From contig JAQYVX010000002.1 in NCBI GenBank assembly GCA_030145305.1, positions 124,001 to 188,000 on the forward strand: DNA of 64,000 bases, in the 5' to 3' direction. This document shows positions 25,921 to 36,053 of this stretch, in pieces. The stretch is from Halarcobacter sp. GTDB taxonomy: Bacteria; Campylobacterota; Campylobacteria; Campylobacterales; Arcobacteraceae. The notes below the pieces were generated by a model. It worked only from the letters and a program-made list of their open reading frames with translations, did not search any database and was not told where the DNA came from. Within the stretch, counting starts at the first letter, position 1; every line of letters starts with the position of its first letter. The translations under genes and the position numbers were made by a program.

Positions 25921-27842
25921 AAAATTTCCTTTGTATCACTTTTCTTTATATTTCCTATTTTATCATAAACCCATAATTGATACCAATATTTTGTGTCTTT
26001 TGACAATGTTTTATCAATATAAGAATTTGTCTTTATAAAATTTGATACTTTATAAAACTCTAGACTTTTTCCACTACTTCTATAAACTTCAAATCCATTA
26101 TAGTCACTATCTTTTACATCTAAAGAAATTTCAATACCTTCTTTAGTTTGAGAATATTTACTACTTTCTATTATAGGAGCTTTTGTATCACTTTTACTTA
26201 ATAAAATATGTTCATTCAAAGAAGATTCGTTTCCATTTTTGTCAACAGATGTTACTATAAACTTTTTTAGACCATTTAAAGTATAGTTATTAAGTTCAAA
26301 TTGCGTTTTTAAAATATTATTAAAATTTAATTTTACCAGTTTATTACCTTCTTGAGTATAAATATTATAATGGCTTAAATCAAAATCATAAATTGGATTC
26401 CACTGTAAATATATTTTATTGGTATATACTTTATACATAGAAAAAATTGGTTGTTTTGGAGCAATTACATCGGGAAGTTTTACAGTGATAATTTTAGAAT
26501 CTATACTTTCATTAAAACGTTTATCTACTGCTGTTACTTTATAATAATAATGAAATCTACTTAAACCTTTTGGCAAGACATGAGTATAACTATTATTTTT
26601 GATTATCTCATCATTAACTCTTGCATAATATTTATCATCTTTTTTCATTGAAAAGTAAATGCGATAACCAATTAAATTATTATCCTCAATCTTATTCCAA
26701 GTTAAGTTTACTTTTCCCGGACTTACTTCAGTTTTTATATTTTCAACTTTATTTGGTGCCATTACATCTAAGGCTGAAACAAGTCTTTTTGAAGATGGCT
26801 TTGATTCGCCTAAAGGAGATACTGCTGTTACATAATAATAATAATTTCTTCCAGAACTTGTAGTTTTATCAACATAAAAGTTTTTTGTAATATCTTTTAA
26901 ATTTACTTTCTTATACTTACCATTAATCAAATTACTTCTGTAAATATTATAAAAGATTTTTTTATCTTTTGATTCATTCCATAAAAGTTTTACTCTAGAG
27001 TTATTTATAGAAGCATTTAAATATTTAATCTTTGGAGTAGAAAAACCTTCTTTAAAATATGCTGTTACAGGAGAACTATAAGCACTCTCTTCACCAAAAG
27101 AATCTATAGTTGTTACTTTATATTCTGCTGTTTCATATTTTTTAAGTGTTTTATCTTTATATAAAATAGAACTTTTGCCATTTACAATTATTGGGTATTT
27201 ATTAAGCCTTACAAACTTACTTGAAGGACTTTTCTTAATATAAATATTGTATTCATAATATAAAGAATCAACTTGCCAAGTAAAAGTGAAAGCATCCTTT
27301 TCTTCTGTTGCTTTAAGACTTAAAGGTGTAGGAGATAATGCTTTTTTATAAGTATACATATTAAAACTCTTAGAAGCAACTTTCTTATCCTTTTCAAATA
27401 CTTCAATTTCATAAGTATATTTTTGTTTTAGACGTACTGTTTTATCTTCATAATAAGTACCAAAAGCTTTTGCTAATTCTGTTTTAGTTGAAATAATTGA
27501 AGGAAGCATGTTTTTAATATCATTTAAAAAAAGTTTGCTTTTCATCTTTTGTACTAATGTTTTGTCATTTTTATATGGAAAAAGCGCAGATAAAATCTCT
27601 TTATCAAACTTATTCTTCACTTCTTCATATGATTTTTTCTTTAAAGTTGTTAATAATATACGATTGTTATTATTTGTTCTAAAAATCTTATAAGTAAACC
27701 CTCTTTCTAAATCTGGAGTAGTCCATTTTATTAAAATAGCATTACCATCATATTTAGAAAAAACTAGTACTTTATCCTTCATTAATTCACTTGCAGATAA
27801 ATTCATAAAGATAAGATACATAAAAAATAAAATTCTTACCAT
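25908..27842 (-). CDS. Secreted multi-FN3 protein
   Basis: A 644-aa exported protein with an N-terminal signal peptide (ILFFMYLIFMNLSA). It is built mostly of five or six fibronectin type III domains, seen as repeated pairs such as KVNLTWNKIEDNNLIGYRIY ... YYYKVTAVDKRFNES and IYLQWNPIYDFDLSHYNIY. A charged, helix-like insert (residues about 60-125) interrupts the first part. No lipobox, catalytic motif or sortase signal is present. Its ATG overlaps the stop of the giant gene by 7 bases, and that gene's 3' end supplies a GGAGGA ribosome binding site. It is a likely partner of the giant protein at the cell surface (inference). Confidence 0.8.
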   Translation of the reverse strand: MVRILFFMYLIFMNLSASELMKDKVLVFSKYDGNAILIKWTTPDLERGFTYKIFRTNNNNRILLTTLKKKSYEEVKNKFDKEILSALFPYKNDKTLVQKMKSKLFLNDIKNMLPSIISTKTELAKAFGTYYEDKTVRLKQKYTYEIEVFEKDKKVASKSFNMYTYKKALSPTPLSLKATEEKDAFTFTWQVDSLYYEYNIYIKKSPSSKFVRLNKYPIIVNGKSSILYKDKTLKKYETAEYKVTTIDSFGEESAYSSPVTAYFKEGFSTPKIKYLNASINNSRVKLLWNESKDKKIFYNIYRSNLINGKYKKVNLKDITKNFYVDKTTSSGRNYYYYVTAVSPLGESKPSSKRLVSALDVMAPNKVENIKTEVSPGKVNLTWNKIEDNNLIGYRIYFSMKKDDKYYARVNDEIIKNNSYTHVLPKGLSRFHYYYKVTAVDKRFNESIDSKIITVKLPDVIAPKQPIFSMYKVYTNKIYLQWNPIYDFDLSHYNIYTQEGNKLVKLNFNNILKTQFELNNYTLNGLKKFIVTSVDKNGNESSLNEHILLSKSDTKAPIIESSKYSQTKEGIEISLDVKDSDYNGFEVYRSSGKSLEFYKVSNFIKTNSYIDKTLSKDTKYWYQLWVYDKIGNIKKSDTKEILWKK

Positions 27843-30800
27843 GCGCTATATCCTCCTTGATTGTAATATGGTTGATTAGGTGTATAAGTTCCTGGATTAA
27901 CTGTTGAAGGATAATCCGTGTTAGATTCTTCAGGTCTTTCTACATTTTCTAATTTTGGATCTAAGATTACTATTTCTTTAGTAACAACAGGTTCAATTCT
28001 TCCTTCATTTAATAAGGTTCTAAAAGTATTTTCTTCGGCTACATAATACTTCACTCTTGCACTTTTTATTTTTTCTATTCCTTCAAATTCCATTTGATAG
28101 AGATTATCAATTATATTATTATATAAAACTTGATAACTTTTTTCAAAAGTAATCTCTGGATTCAATTCATCTTCAAAAACAACATCAATTACAGAAAAGA
28201 CATTAGGATATTCACTTCTATTTATTCCAGAATACACTGTTATTTTATTTATATTTGGTGAAGGAACTTCTAATTGTTTAAGCGCTAAAGCTCTATGCGT
28301 TTTACAATCTCCACACGTAGCACAAGTTCGAGACATAGGATTTCCATGTTGTGCTGCTATTTGACCTATTCCTTGGTCTGCTGCACAAGGTGGAAATTCG
28401 GGAGCTCTGAACTCAAAACTATTCCAAATCTGTTGATAACGACTACTTTGTCCATCTATAACTTTATTAGTTCGTTCTACTTCAATCTTAGCTTCTAAAG
28501 CATTAATATTGTTTGTAAGATAAACAAATTGATCACCTTGATTTCCAGATTGTTTTGCCTCAAAAGATGAGATAAAGACAACTCTATCTTTACTTTGATC
28601 TATAACTTTTATCATGTATTTACTTGTTGTATAATATGTAAAAGAATCATTTGAAGATGTTGGTGCTCCTAAATTTAAATCGGTAAATAACTCAGATGAT
28701 ATTCCTAACGATAAAGCAGTAGGTCTATTTACATTCGCAGAAGCAGTACCAAATCTAGCAGTAGAATTCAAACTTCTAGTAGAGTTTGCACTCATTTGTA
28801 CATCTGATGTATTAGTATTATTTACTTCTTCTCCATCTACTGAATATTCTCTAAATGGATTATAATATTTTCCATCTGAGCGTATAACTGTCTCTTTTAT
28901 TTCACCTGTTGTATTATTTAAACAAAAATGATAAGAAGAAAAAGGCTTATTAGGAGTAAAGACTTTTAAAATTAAATTAGCTGGATTAGATGATGAATAA
29001 GTACTATCCCAAGTACCTGGAACATCTTTATTTTTACCATCAATTACTTTTATAATATAGTTATTCACCATACTTGTTAATCCTTTTGCTTTATCTGAAT
29101 ACCTAATATAAACTTTAGCTCTAGCACTTACATCTTTTTCACTAGCTTTTGGTTCAATCTTACTAACTAGTTCACTAAAAGATAATATTGGTTCAGCAGT
29201 TGTAGTAAATATTTTCTCAATAGAATCAATTCTTTCTAATACATCAGTTCCAACATTATTTTTACTTAACCATTGAACATTAGCAGTAAACTTATATTCA
29301 GTATTTGGATTTAAAGGATTTGGCGGCATGTAAGTTATAGTTTGTTCATCTACTCTTTTTGGATAAAGATTAATTCGTGTTGTAGGATTACTTGTTTTAA
29401 CTAGCTTACTATTAACTATAGAAAAAGTATAATCCTTATTTGCAATATTTGTAACTGTTCCATCATTTGGTACAAATGTTCCAATTTTAATAATTGGTTT
29501 TAAAGATATTTCCGTATCACCATAAGGCTCAACATCCTTAAGTATGTTTATATTTGCTTCATCTGAAGCACTTGGTTTACTTCCCACTACATAAAAAGTA
29601 TGACTTGCACATTTACCAAATCCACAACCTCTTAAATATAGACTAAACATAGTAGGGTTTGGTGTTCTAAATCTTACTTTTCCATCAACACTTGCTAAAT
29701 CAAACCAACCATACACAGGGACTCTAGCTTCTATAGCCATTCGTAAAGTAGCTTGTAAATCTATATATACTTTTCTTCCAAATCCAGCTTCAACATCAAA
29801 ACCAATTAGAGTATCATAACCAACACCAAAGCCCCATTTACTGTATTTTTTACTTGATGTAAACCTACTTCCTATTGCAAATAAATCACTTTCTAAAACT
29901 AAATATGATTGAGCTTCAGCTAAATCAAATATTCTTGAAGTAATAGGCTCAGCTTTTGTACCAATATGAATATACTTTCTAGCACTTGTATAGGCAAGAG
30001 CACCATTTCCATGTAAGTGAACCAGTTCAAAATCTGAAGCAAGATATTTAATATTCATTCCACCATCAACAGAAATCTCAAAAGGAGAAGTTCCTAATAC
30101 AACTTCTGCAGTTATTATTCTTTCTTCTGGACTTAAGTTTAAATCACTTAAAAGATAAGATACACCTGTTAATGTTGTAGTACCTGAACCTAAATCTAAA
30201 TCAACTCCTAAGTTTCCATGCCAGGTATATCCTACATCACTTGTACCCATTTTAATAAGTCCTGAAACAATAATATTATCAGTTCCAGTTGGAACAAAAG
30301 TAGATGTAAAACTACCTTCTGGTCTAACTATTTCCATACCATATGCTGCCCCACCGCCAAAGCCATAGAGCGATATAGGAATTGGAGTTAAAGGAACTCC
30401 TGCTGTACTTGTATAAATAGCTCTTGCCATCCAATATCGACTTGAATTTTTCTCACCTATTTTAAAATCACCTTCAACATTAAATATTCCACCAATACCT
30501 AAGTTTAGACCACTAGCAGAGAAACCCTCTCCATATGTAACATCACCATCATACCAATCAAATTTACCAGACATTACAATTGCTGGTTCACTTACATTAA
30601 GTTCAATTTGATTAATATCGTATGTGCCATTACTATAAAAAGTCATTCCAGCACCAGCTTCAGTAATACCTAATCCTAATAAACCAGAAGCTTTAAAAAA
30701 TAAAAGTTTATCCGAAACTTTATAACCAAGTCCAAGTTCTGTCAAAGTTAAAGTCATACCTGCCAAATTAAAACTAGCACCAGTGATTGTTTTTGTTGAA

Positions 30801-33800
30801 GAAATTGAATCTACACTTATTCCACTTCTTGAGATTTCTAATCCATCAAACTCAACAGCACTTAAAGACTTTAATAAGTCATGTGTAGGTTGAAGTGTTC
30901 CATTAAAAGAAAGAGAGAAATCTTCCATATCTAAATTACTTGTCACACCTAATAAATTCATATTTGCAAAGTTTTGTATTGGTATTGATTGTAAAGCATT
31001 TGAATCTAATGTGAATTTATCTATTCCCTCTAATGAGAGTTGTGCTCCCATATCAAAAATAAACTCTGTTTCAGAGCCTAAAAAGCCATCTTTTGAATAA
31101 TGCATTTTAATATTTCCTGATACATTAGATGTATCAACAAAATTAACATTAAGCTCATTAATATCTAAATTATCTATTGATGTTGATAATTTTGTACCCT
31201 CTGCTAATCCAATTTCTCCGGATACACCTTTTGATGAAATAGTAAATTCACCTAATTCAAGATTTATATTTTCCCATTCTTTATAGCCAAAGTTTCCATT
31301 TAGACTCATTGAAAGTTTACCTAAAGAATCAATATTAAAAGCTCCACTTAAATTTTTAAATTCAAACCTATTATCTTTTCCTAGATGTAAAATTTCAGTA
31401 CCAAAATCAAATATAAGCTTGGAATTAGCGAAACCTAAGGCTGTTTTTGCATAATTTTTAGACTCATTAAATAAAACAGATAAATCAACATTCCCAACTA
31501 TACTATTAAGTTTTATAGGTATACTTGCTTTTGAATCAATACTAACTCCAATAGAAGTTAAAGAAAGGCTAACTTTATCACCAAAGAAGGTATGCTCTTG
31601 AATAGGTGAGAATGTTGTAGAAAGATTTGCTTTAAAACCTGATGTATTAATTTTAAGTCCACTTAAATCAATATTAGAAACACCTATATTTTTCATAATA
31701 TCAGTAAAAAATTGTGCATTTCCTGTAAATTTAACTTCATAAGAGCCATTGACTTTTTTAATACTTCCTGTTGGGTTTATAATTTTCAATGAAGTGTTTT
31801 CGTATGTATAATTTAATGTTTGAGTAGAAGAAAAAGTATATTTACCTCCATCATATGCTAAAGTAATTGGCTCTACATTAGCATCAAAAAGTTTATTACC
31901 TAAGAATAATGTCCCAGCTGCTGAACTAATCTGCGACCCAGAGGAACCCGTACTTGCATTAATATTAAATAATGCAACTCTAACATCTTCATCTTCTGTA
32001 CCTAAATCTAATACTGTAAAATCAGTGCTTGCATTTTTAAGTGCCAAATTCCATTTAATACCTGATTTTGAAATTGTTGCTTTTTCAACTTCTACTAAAG
32101 CATCAAAATTAAAACCTTCTAAAGTATAATTACTAAAATCAGCTGTAGTATGAAAATCAATAATTGGATTTATTAAACTTTTTAGATTAACTTCTCCTCC
32201 AATATTAGAAACCATTATAGAACCATTTCCATCAGATAAAAAGTTGTGTGAACTTGATAAGTTCCAAGTATAAATACCATTAAAGTCTTGAATCTTTTTA
32301 ACAGCAGAGGCAACTTCTTTAAATTCTTTTACCTTAGATTGTATTTTTGTAGCACTTGATGTAGCTAAATTTGTTGCAGTTAAATTTCTAGCATTATTAA
32401 AACTATTTTTTAAAGCACTTATCTGACTATTAGCTTTTTTATTCAAGGTTAAAATTTGTCCTCCAAGTAATTCACCAAAATCAATACTTGCAGAAATATT
32501 TTCTACTCCAAAATCTATACCTTCTCTATTTACAGCAAAAGCAAAAGTAGGAGTTACACCATTATTAAAAACCAATTTAACCTGTTTCTCTTGATAAATC
32601 ATAATATCATCAAGTTGTGCTGATAACTTAGTTTCAAATGATGATTTTGTTATTTTTGCATCTATTAAAGATATATCTCCAATTTGCTCAAACCTCGTAG
32701 AGTAAGTACTTAAATTTATAGCACCATCGAGTTCTATTATTGGATTTCTAATATCACTTAAATTTAATGAACCATATAAATTTTTTAGAGCAATAGTTGT
32801 ATCAAGTAATTTTTTTTCTGTATTCCCTAAATTCCAAGAAAAAGTACCGGAACTTAAAGTTTGGATCTCTGCTTTTGCATTTTTAATCAATGTACCAAAG
32901 TCAAGGTCTGCATTAAATTCATCTAAACTTAATTGAAAGCCACTTGATAATACACTTAAAGATAACTTCTGAATATCATTTTCATCAAAATCAAGCTTTA
33001 CATTTTTTTCATTCCAAATTGGTATATCACTTAATTGTGTTTCAATTTGTGAAGAAAAACCTTTTTTTGATATATGAGCATTTATAAGTTCGACATTTTG
33101 AACATATGAATGTAAAAAGCTACTTTCATTAAATGCTACATTTGCATTTAATGAAATAGAAGGATTTGATAAAGTAGAAAAATCAATTGTTCCCATTAAA
33201 GTACTTAATGAAACTTCATTCCCATATAAATTATAAGAACCTGTAAGTTCCCACGAATATATCGAATTATCTTCAATAAAGGATTGACCCTCATTTGTTA
33301 TATCTTCAGCAGTAGAAATTGCATCTTGTACATCAGAATTATTTAAAACTCTTCCAATTGTTGCTCTAGCATCAGGTAAAAGTGTACCAAAATCAATAGA
33401 AGCATCTAAATTTGATAAACCAACTTTATATCCATTTGTTGTAAGAGAAAACTTTAAAGTAGGATTCTTATTGAATTTTAATTTCACATTTTTATCTTTA
33501 TAAATATTTATATTATTTATTTCTAAAGAAGTTTGTGCACTTAATCCCTTTTTTGAAATCTTAGCATTCATTATTTTTGCATTATTTATACTAGCTAGTG
33601 ATCCACCATAAGCACTTAAATTTAAGTCTGAATTAAAAGTTATACTTGGGTTTTCAAAATCTAATAAATCAAGTTTTCCACTTAAATTATTTAATACAGC
33701 TTTTGCATCTGATACAATTTTTTTGCCATCACTTAAAGACCAAGAATAAGTATTGTTAATGATATTACCTGTTTCATCTTTTAAGGCAGTTAACTCTGCT

Positions 33801-36031
33801 GTAGCTTTATTAAATAAATCTCCAAAATCTAATGATGCATTTAAATTATTTAAAGAAAAGTCTAATTTATCACTTATAATTAAAGAAAAACTAGGGGTTT
33901 TAGAAAAACTAAGTTTAACTTTTTTTTCATCCCAAATATTAATATCTCTAAGACTTGCCATTGCTGTTGCCTCTAAACCAGCTTTTGAGATTAAGGCATT
34001 TGATATAGAAAGATTTCTAACTTGAGATAAGATTCCTGTATATCCTGATAGTTTTAAATTTGAAGAAAAAGATATTTTAGGATTAGCTAAATTTGATAAA
34101 TCTAAAGACGCAGCTAATTGTTCCAATTTATTTTTTTGATTTAACAAATATATAACTTTTGAATTATCAAAAGTTAAATTCATAATACCATCTTCTAAAC
34201 CATCTAAACTTGCAACAGTATCAGGTAAAAGTGTACCAAAATCAACACTAGCAGATAATCCATCAAAGCCAAAGTTTAATTCTCCAGATGAACTAAGACT
34301 TAAATTTAAAGAAGGCATACTCTCTTCAGCAAAATGAAGTTTAACTCCTTTTTCTTTCCAAATATCTAAAGAATCAATTAAAATACCTAAATTAGCAGAT
34401 AATCCATCACTTGAGATTTGTGCATTTGAGATTGCAGCGCTTTTTACTTTTTCAATTAATCCACCATAAGAACTTAAATCAGCATTTGCATTAAAAGTAA
34501 CAATCGGTTTTGTAAGTTTAGATAAATCTAATTCTCCTGATAGTTGATCTAAAATAATATTAGCATCACTTTTAAGATTTTTACCTTCAGCTAATGCCCA
34601 AGAAAAATTAGATGCTATAGATTCCCCTACTTCGTCAATAAGAGGTGTTAAACTTGCTGTTGCTGAATCAAATAAATTTCCAAAATCTATTTGCATATCA
34701 CCTGTATTAATATCTATATCAAGTCCAGAAGTTTTTAACTCTAAGCCTATATCAATTTGACCATCAAATACTAATCTAACATTTTGTTCATCCCAAATTG
34801 ATATAGGATCTAGATTTGTAGAAAATGTTGAACCTAAACCATTTTTAGAAATTACCATATTTTCAGCTGTTATATTATTCATATTTGAAAACAATTCACT
34901 ATATTCGCTTAAATCTAAAGTAGTATTAAAAATAATCTTTGGATTACTAAAGTCATTTAAATTAAGAGTTCCTATAGTATTTGATAAAAATACATTTTTA
35001 TCATTTATTAATTTTTTCCTAGAACTCTCTGCCCATTCAAATATACCATTTATATTTTTACCAAATTCATCTTTTTTCATAGCTAAAGTTTTTTGCGATG
35101 AACCTAATAAATTACCAAAATTAAGAGATGCATCTAAGTTTGATATATTTAGCCTAAGTCCAGTAGTCATAAGTAATGAAAAATTAAGACTTAGACTTCT
35201 AAAAGCTATTTTAACATCTTGTGCAGACCAAATATTAAAATTAAAAGTATTGGAATAATCTATTGTTCCAACTATTCCTTTTGTGTCAAAAGATAAAGAA
35301 GTAATATCTACATTAGGAAGAGAAGACAATAAAACATTTGAAGTTGATGAAAGTTTTGAGACAAGACTATTTCCTGTATTATTTGCATTAAAAACAAGTT
35401 CTGAAATATCAAGTTTAATATCTTCATAATTTATTGTCATATTAGATAAATAAGAAATAAATCCTGAAGTAATTCTATCTTCTGTAAATCCAAGATTTTC
35501 AAAACTTACGTCAATATTTCCATTAAGACCAAAACTTTCGAGCCAAGGTACATAAAGAGAACCTGATCCGGAAGTAATTCTATCTCCCTCACGTACATAA
35601 TCATTTGCTAAAGTTAAAACAAAACCTGAAATATTAAATTGAGAAGGAAATTCATTGTTATTATCTAAGGTTGAACTCTCTCTAACAATACGTAAAGAAA
35701 ATGCATATGTAAATCCAAGTTTAGGAGTAAAAGAAAACTCCCAATCTTTATGACCACTTGTTCTTTTCCAACTTTTTCCACCATTCTTACTTATTTCAAC
35801 AAATAAATCATTTTCATCTACATTTTTATCAGTAGACTCAAGAAGTCCTTGAATAATAATCTTTCCATTCTGTAAATCTTCTTCATAAAACTCAATAGTT
35901 CTTTGTTCTAATGATTCGAATTCTCTACCATTTATGGTTATATCATCAACAAAACCTATATCATCAGCATTTTGTACATTTCCAAATAAAGAAATATTTA
36001 GCAAAACTAAAATTATTATTCTTTTTAACAT
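27836..36031 (-). CDS. Giant secreted repeat protein (2731 aa)
   Basis: Not a family I can name. It has a signal peptide (MLKRIIILVLLNISLFG) and then about 150 residues of Ig or sialidase-like beta structure. Next come about seven tandem repeats of roughly 143 residues (residues about 170-1290). Each has the order DIxIWDEKNVKLxF, a hydrophobic strand pair, NLDASIDFGTLL, FSWSL, LSGxLDLSxLxNPxIxFN and ISKKGL. A second beta-rich, glycine-containing region follows (about 1290-2150; IPISLYGFGGGAAYGM). Near the C-terminus are Ig-like modules (TFVPNDGTVTN; PLNPNTEYKF) and a cysteine cluster at about 2548-2580 (CATCGDC). GAGGGAG precedes the ATG. There are no TM segments besides the signal. Possible roles are an adhesin, a surface filament or an envelope-spanning rod. 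Confidence 0.85.
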   Translation of the reverse strand: MLKRIIILVLLNISLFGNVQNADDIGFVDDITINGREFESLEQRTIEFYEEDLQNGKIIIQGLLESTDKNVDENDLFVEISKNGGKSWKRTSGHKDWEFSFTPKLGFTYAFSLRIVRESSTLDNNNEFPSQFNISGFVLTLANDYVREGDRITSGSGSLYVPWLESFGLNGNIDVSFENLGFTEDRITSGFISYLSNMTINYEDIKLDISELVFNANNTGNSLVSKLSSTSNVLLSSLPNVDITSLSFDTKGIVGTIDYSNTFNFNIWSAQDVKIAFRSLSLNFSLLMTTGLRLNISNLDASLNFGNLLGSSQKTLAMKKDEFGKNINGIFEWAESSRKKLINDKNVFLSNTIGTLNLNDFSNPKIIFNTTLDLSEYSELFSNMNNITAENMVISKNGLGSTFSTNLDPISIWDEQNVRLVFDGQIDIGLELKTSGLDIDINTGDMQIDFGNLFDSATASLTPLIDEVGESIASNFSWALAEGKNLKSDANIILDQLSGELDLSKLTKPIVTFNANADLSSYGGLIEKVKSAAISNAQISSDGLSANLGILIDSLDIWKEKGVKLHFAEESMPSLNLSLSSSGELNFGFDGLSASVDFGTLLPDTVASLDGLEDGIMNLTFDNSKVIYLLNQKNKLEQLAASLDLSNLANPKISFSSNLKLSGYTGILSQVRNLSISNALISKAGLEATAMASLRDINIWDEKKVKLSFSKTPSFSLIISDKLDFSLNNLNASLDFGDLFNKATAELTALKDETGNIINNTYSWSLSDGKKIVSDAKAVLNNLSGKLDLLDFENPSITFNSDLNLSAYGGSLASINNAKIMNAKISKKGLSAQTSLEINNINIYKDKNVKLKFNKNPTLKFSLTTNGYKVGLSNLDASIDFGTLLPDARATIGRVLNNSDVQDAISTAEDITNEGQSFIEDNSIYSWELTGSYNLYGNEVSLSTLMGTIDFSTLSNPSISLNANVAFNESSFLHSYVQNVELINAHISKKGFSSQIETQLSDIPIWNEKNVKLDFDENDIQKLSLSVLSSGFQLSLDEFNADLDFGTLIKNAKAEIQTLSSGTFSWNLGNTEKKLLDTTIALKNLYGSLNLSDIRNPIIELDGAINLSTYSTRFEQIGDISLIDAKITKSSFETKLSAQLDDIMIYQEKQVKLVFNNGVTPTFAFAVNREGIDFGVENISASIDFGELLGGQILTLNKKANSQISALKNSFNNARNLTATNLATSSATKIQSKVKEFKEVASAVKKIQDFNGIYTWNLSSSHNFLSDGNGSIMVSNIGGEVNLKSLINPIIDFHTTADFSNYTLEGFNFDALVEVEKATISKSGIKWNLALKNASTDFTVLDLGTEDEDVRVALFNINASTGSSGSQISSAAGTLFLGNKLFDANVEPITLAYDGGKYTFSSTQTLNYTYENTSLKIINPTGSIKKVNGSYEVKFTGNAQFFTDIMKNIGVSNIDLSGLKINTSGFKANLSTTFSPIQEHTFFGDKVSLSLTSIGVSIDSKASIPIKLNSIVGNVDLSVLFNESKNYAKTALGFANSKLIFDFGTEILHLGKDNRFEFKNLSGAFNIDSLGKLSMSLNGNFGYKEWENINLELGEFTISSKGVSGEIGLAEGTKLSTSIDNLDINELNVNFVDTSNVSGNIKMHYSKDGFLGSETEFIFDMGAQLSLEGIDKFTLDSNALQSIPIQNFANMNLLGVTSNLDMEDFSLSFNGTLQPTHDLLKSLSAVEFDGLEISRSGISVDSISSTKTITGASFNLAGMTLTLTELGLGYKVSDKLLFFKASGLLGLGITEAGAGMTFYSNGTYDINQIELNVSEPAIVMSGKFDWYDGDVTYGEGFSASGLNLGIGGIFNVEGDFKIGEKNSSRYWMARAIYTSTAGVPLTPIPISLYGFGGGAAYGMEIVRPEGSFTSTFVPTGTDNIIVSGLIKMGTSDVGYTWHGNLGVDLDLGSGTTTLTGVSYLLSDLNLSPEERIITAEVVLGTSPFEISVDGGMNIKYLASDFELVHLHGNGALAYTSARKYIHIGTKAEPITSRIFDLAEAQSYLVLESDLFAIGSRFTSSKKYSKWGFGVGYDTLIGFDVEAGFGRKVYIDLQATLRMAIEARVPVYGWFDLASVDGKVRFRTPNPTMFSLYLRGCGFGKCASHTFYVVGSKPSASDEANINILKDVEPYGDTEISLKPIIKIGTFVPNDGTVTNIANKDYTFSIVNSKLVKTSNPTTRINLYPKRVDEQTITYMPPNPLNPNTEYKFTANVQWLSKNNVGTDVLERIDSIEKIFTTTAEPILSFSELVSKIEPKASEKDVSARAKVYIRYSDKAKGLTSMVNNYIIKVIDGKNKDVPGTWDSTYSSSNPANLILKVFTPNKPFSSYHFCLNNTTGEIKETVIRSDGKYYNPFREYSVDGEEVNNTNTSDVQMSANSTRSLNSTARFGTASANVNRPTALSLGISSELFTDLNLGAPTSSNDSFTYYTTSKYMIKVIDQSKDRVVFISSFEAKQSGNQGDQFVYLTNNINALEAKIEVERTNKVIDGQSSRYQQIWNSFEFRAPEFPPCAADQGIGQIAAQHGNPMSRTCATCGDCKTHRALALKQLEVPSPNINKITVYSGINRSEYPNVFSVIDVVFEDELNPEITFEKSYQVLYNNIIDNLYQMEFEGIEKIKSARVKYYVAEENTFRTLLNEGRIEPVVTKEIVILDPKLENVERPEESNTDYPSTVNPGTYTPNQPYYNQGGYSAW

Positions 36032-36053
36032 AAGGACTCCCTCATTTATTTTA

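Noticed and set aside
28290-28330. Possible c-type haem motif in the giant protein C-terminus
   Set aside because: The sequence is CGDCKTH; the histidine is two residues too late for CxxCH.
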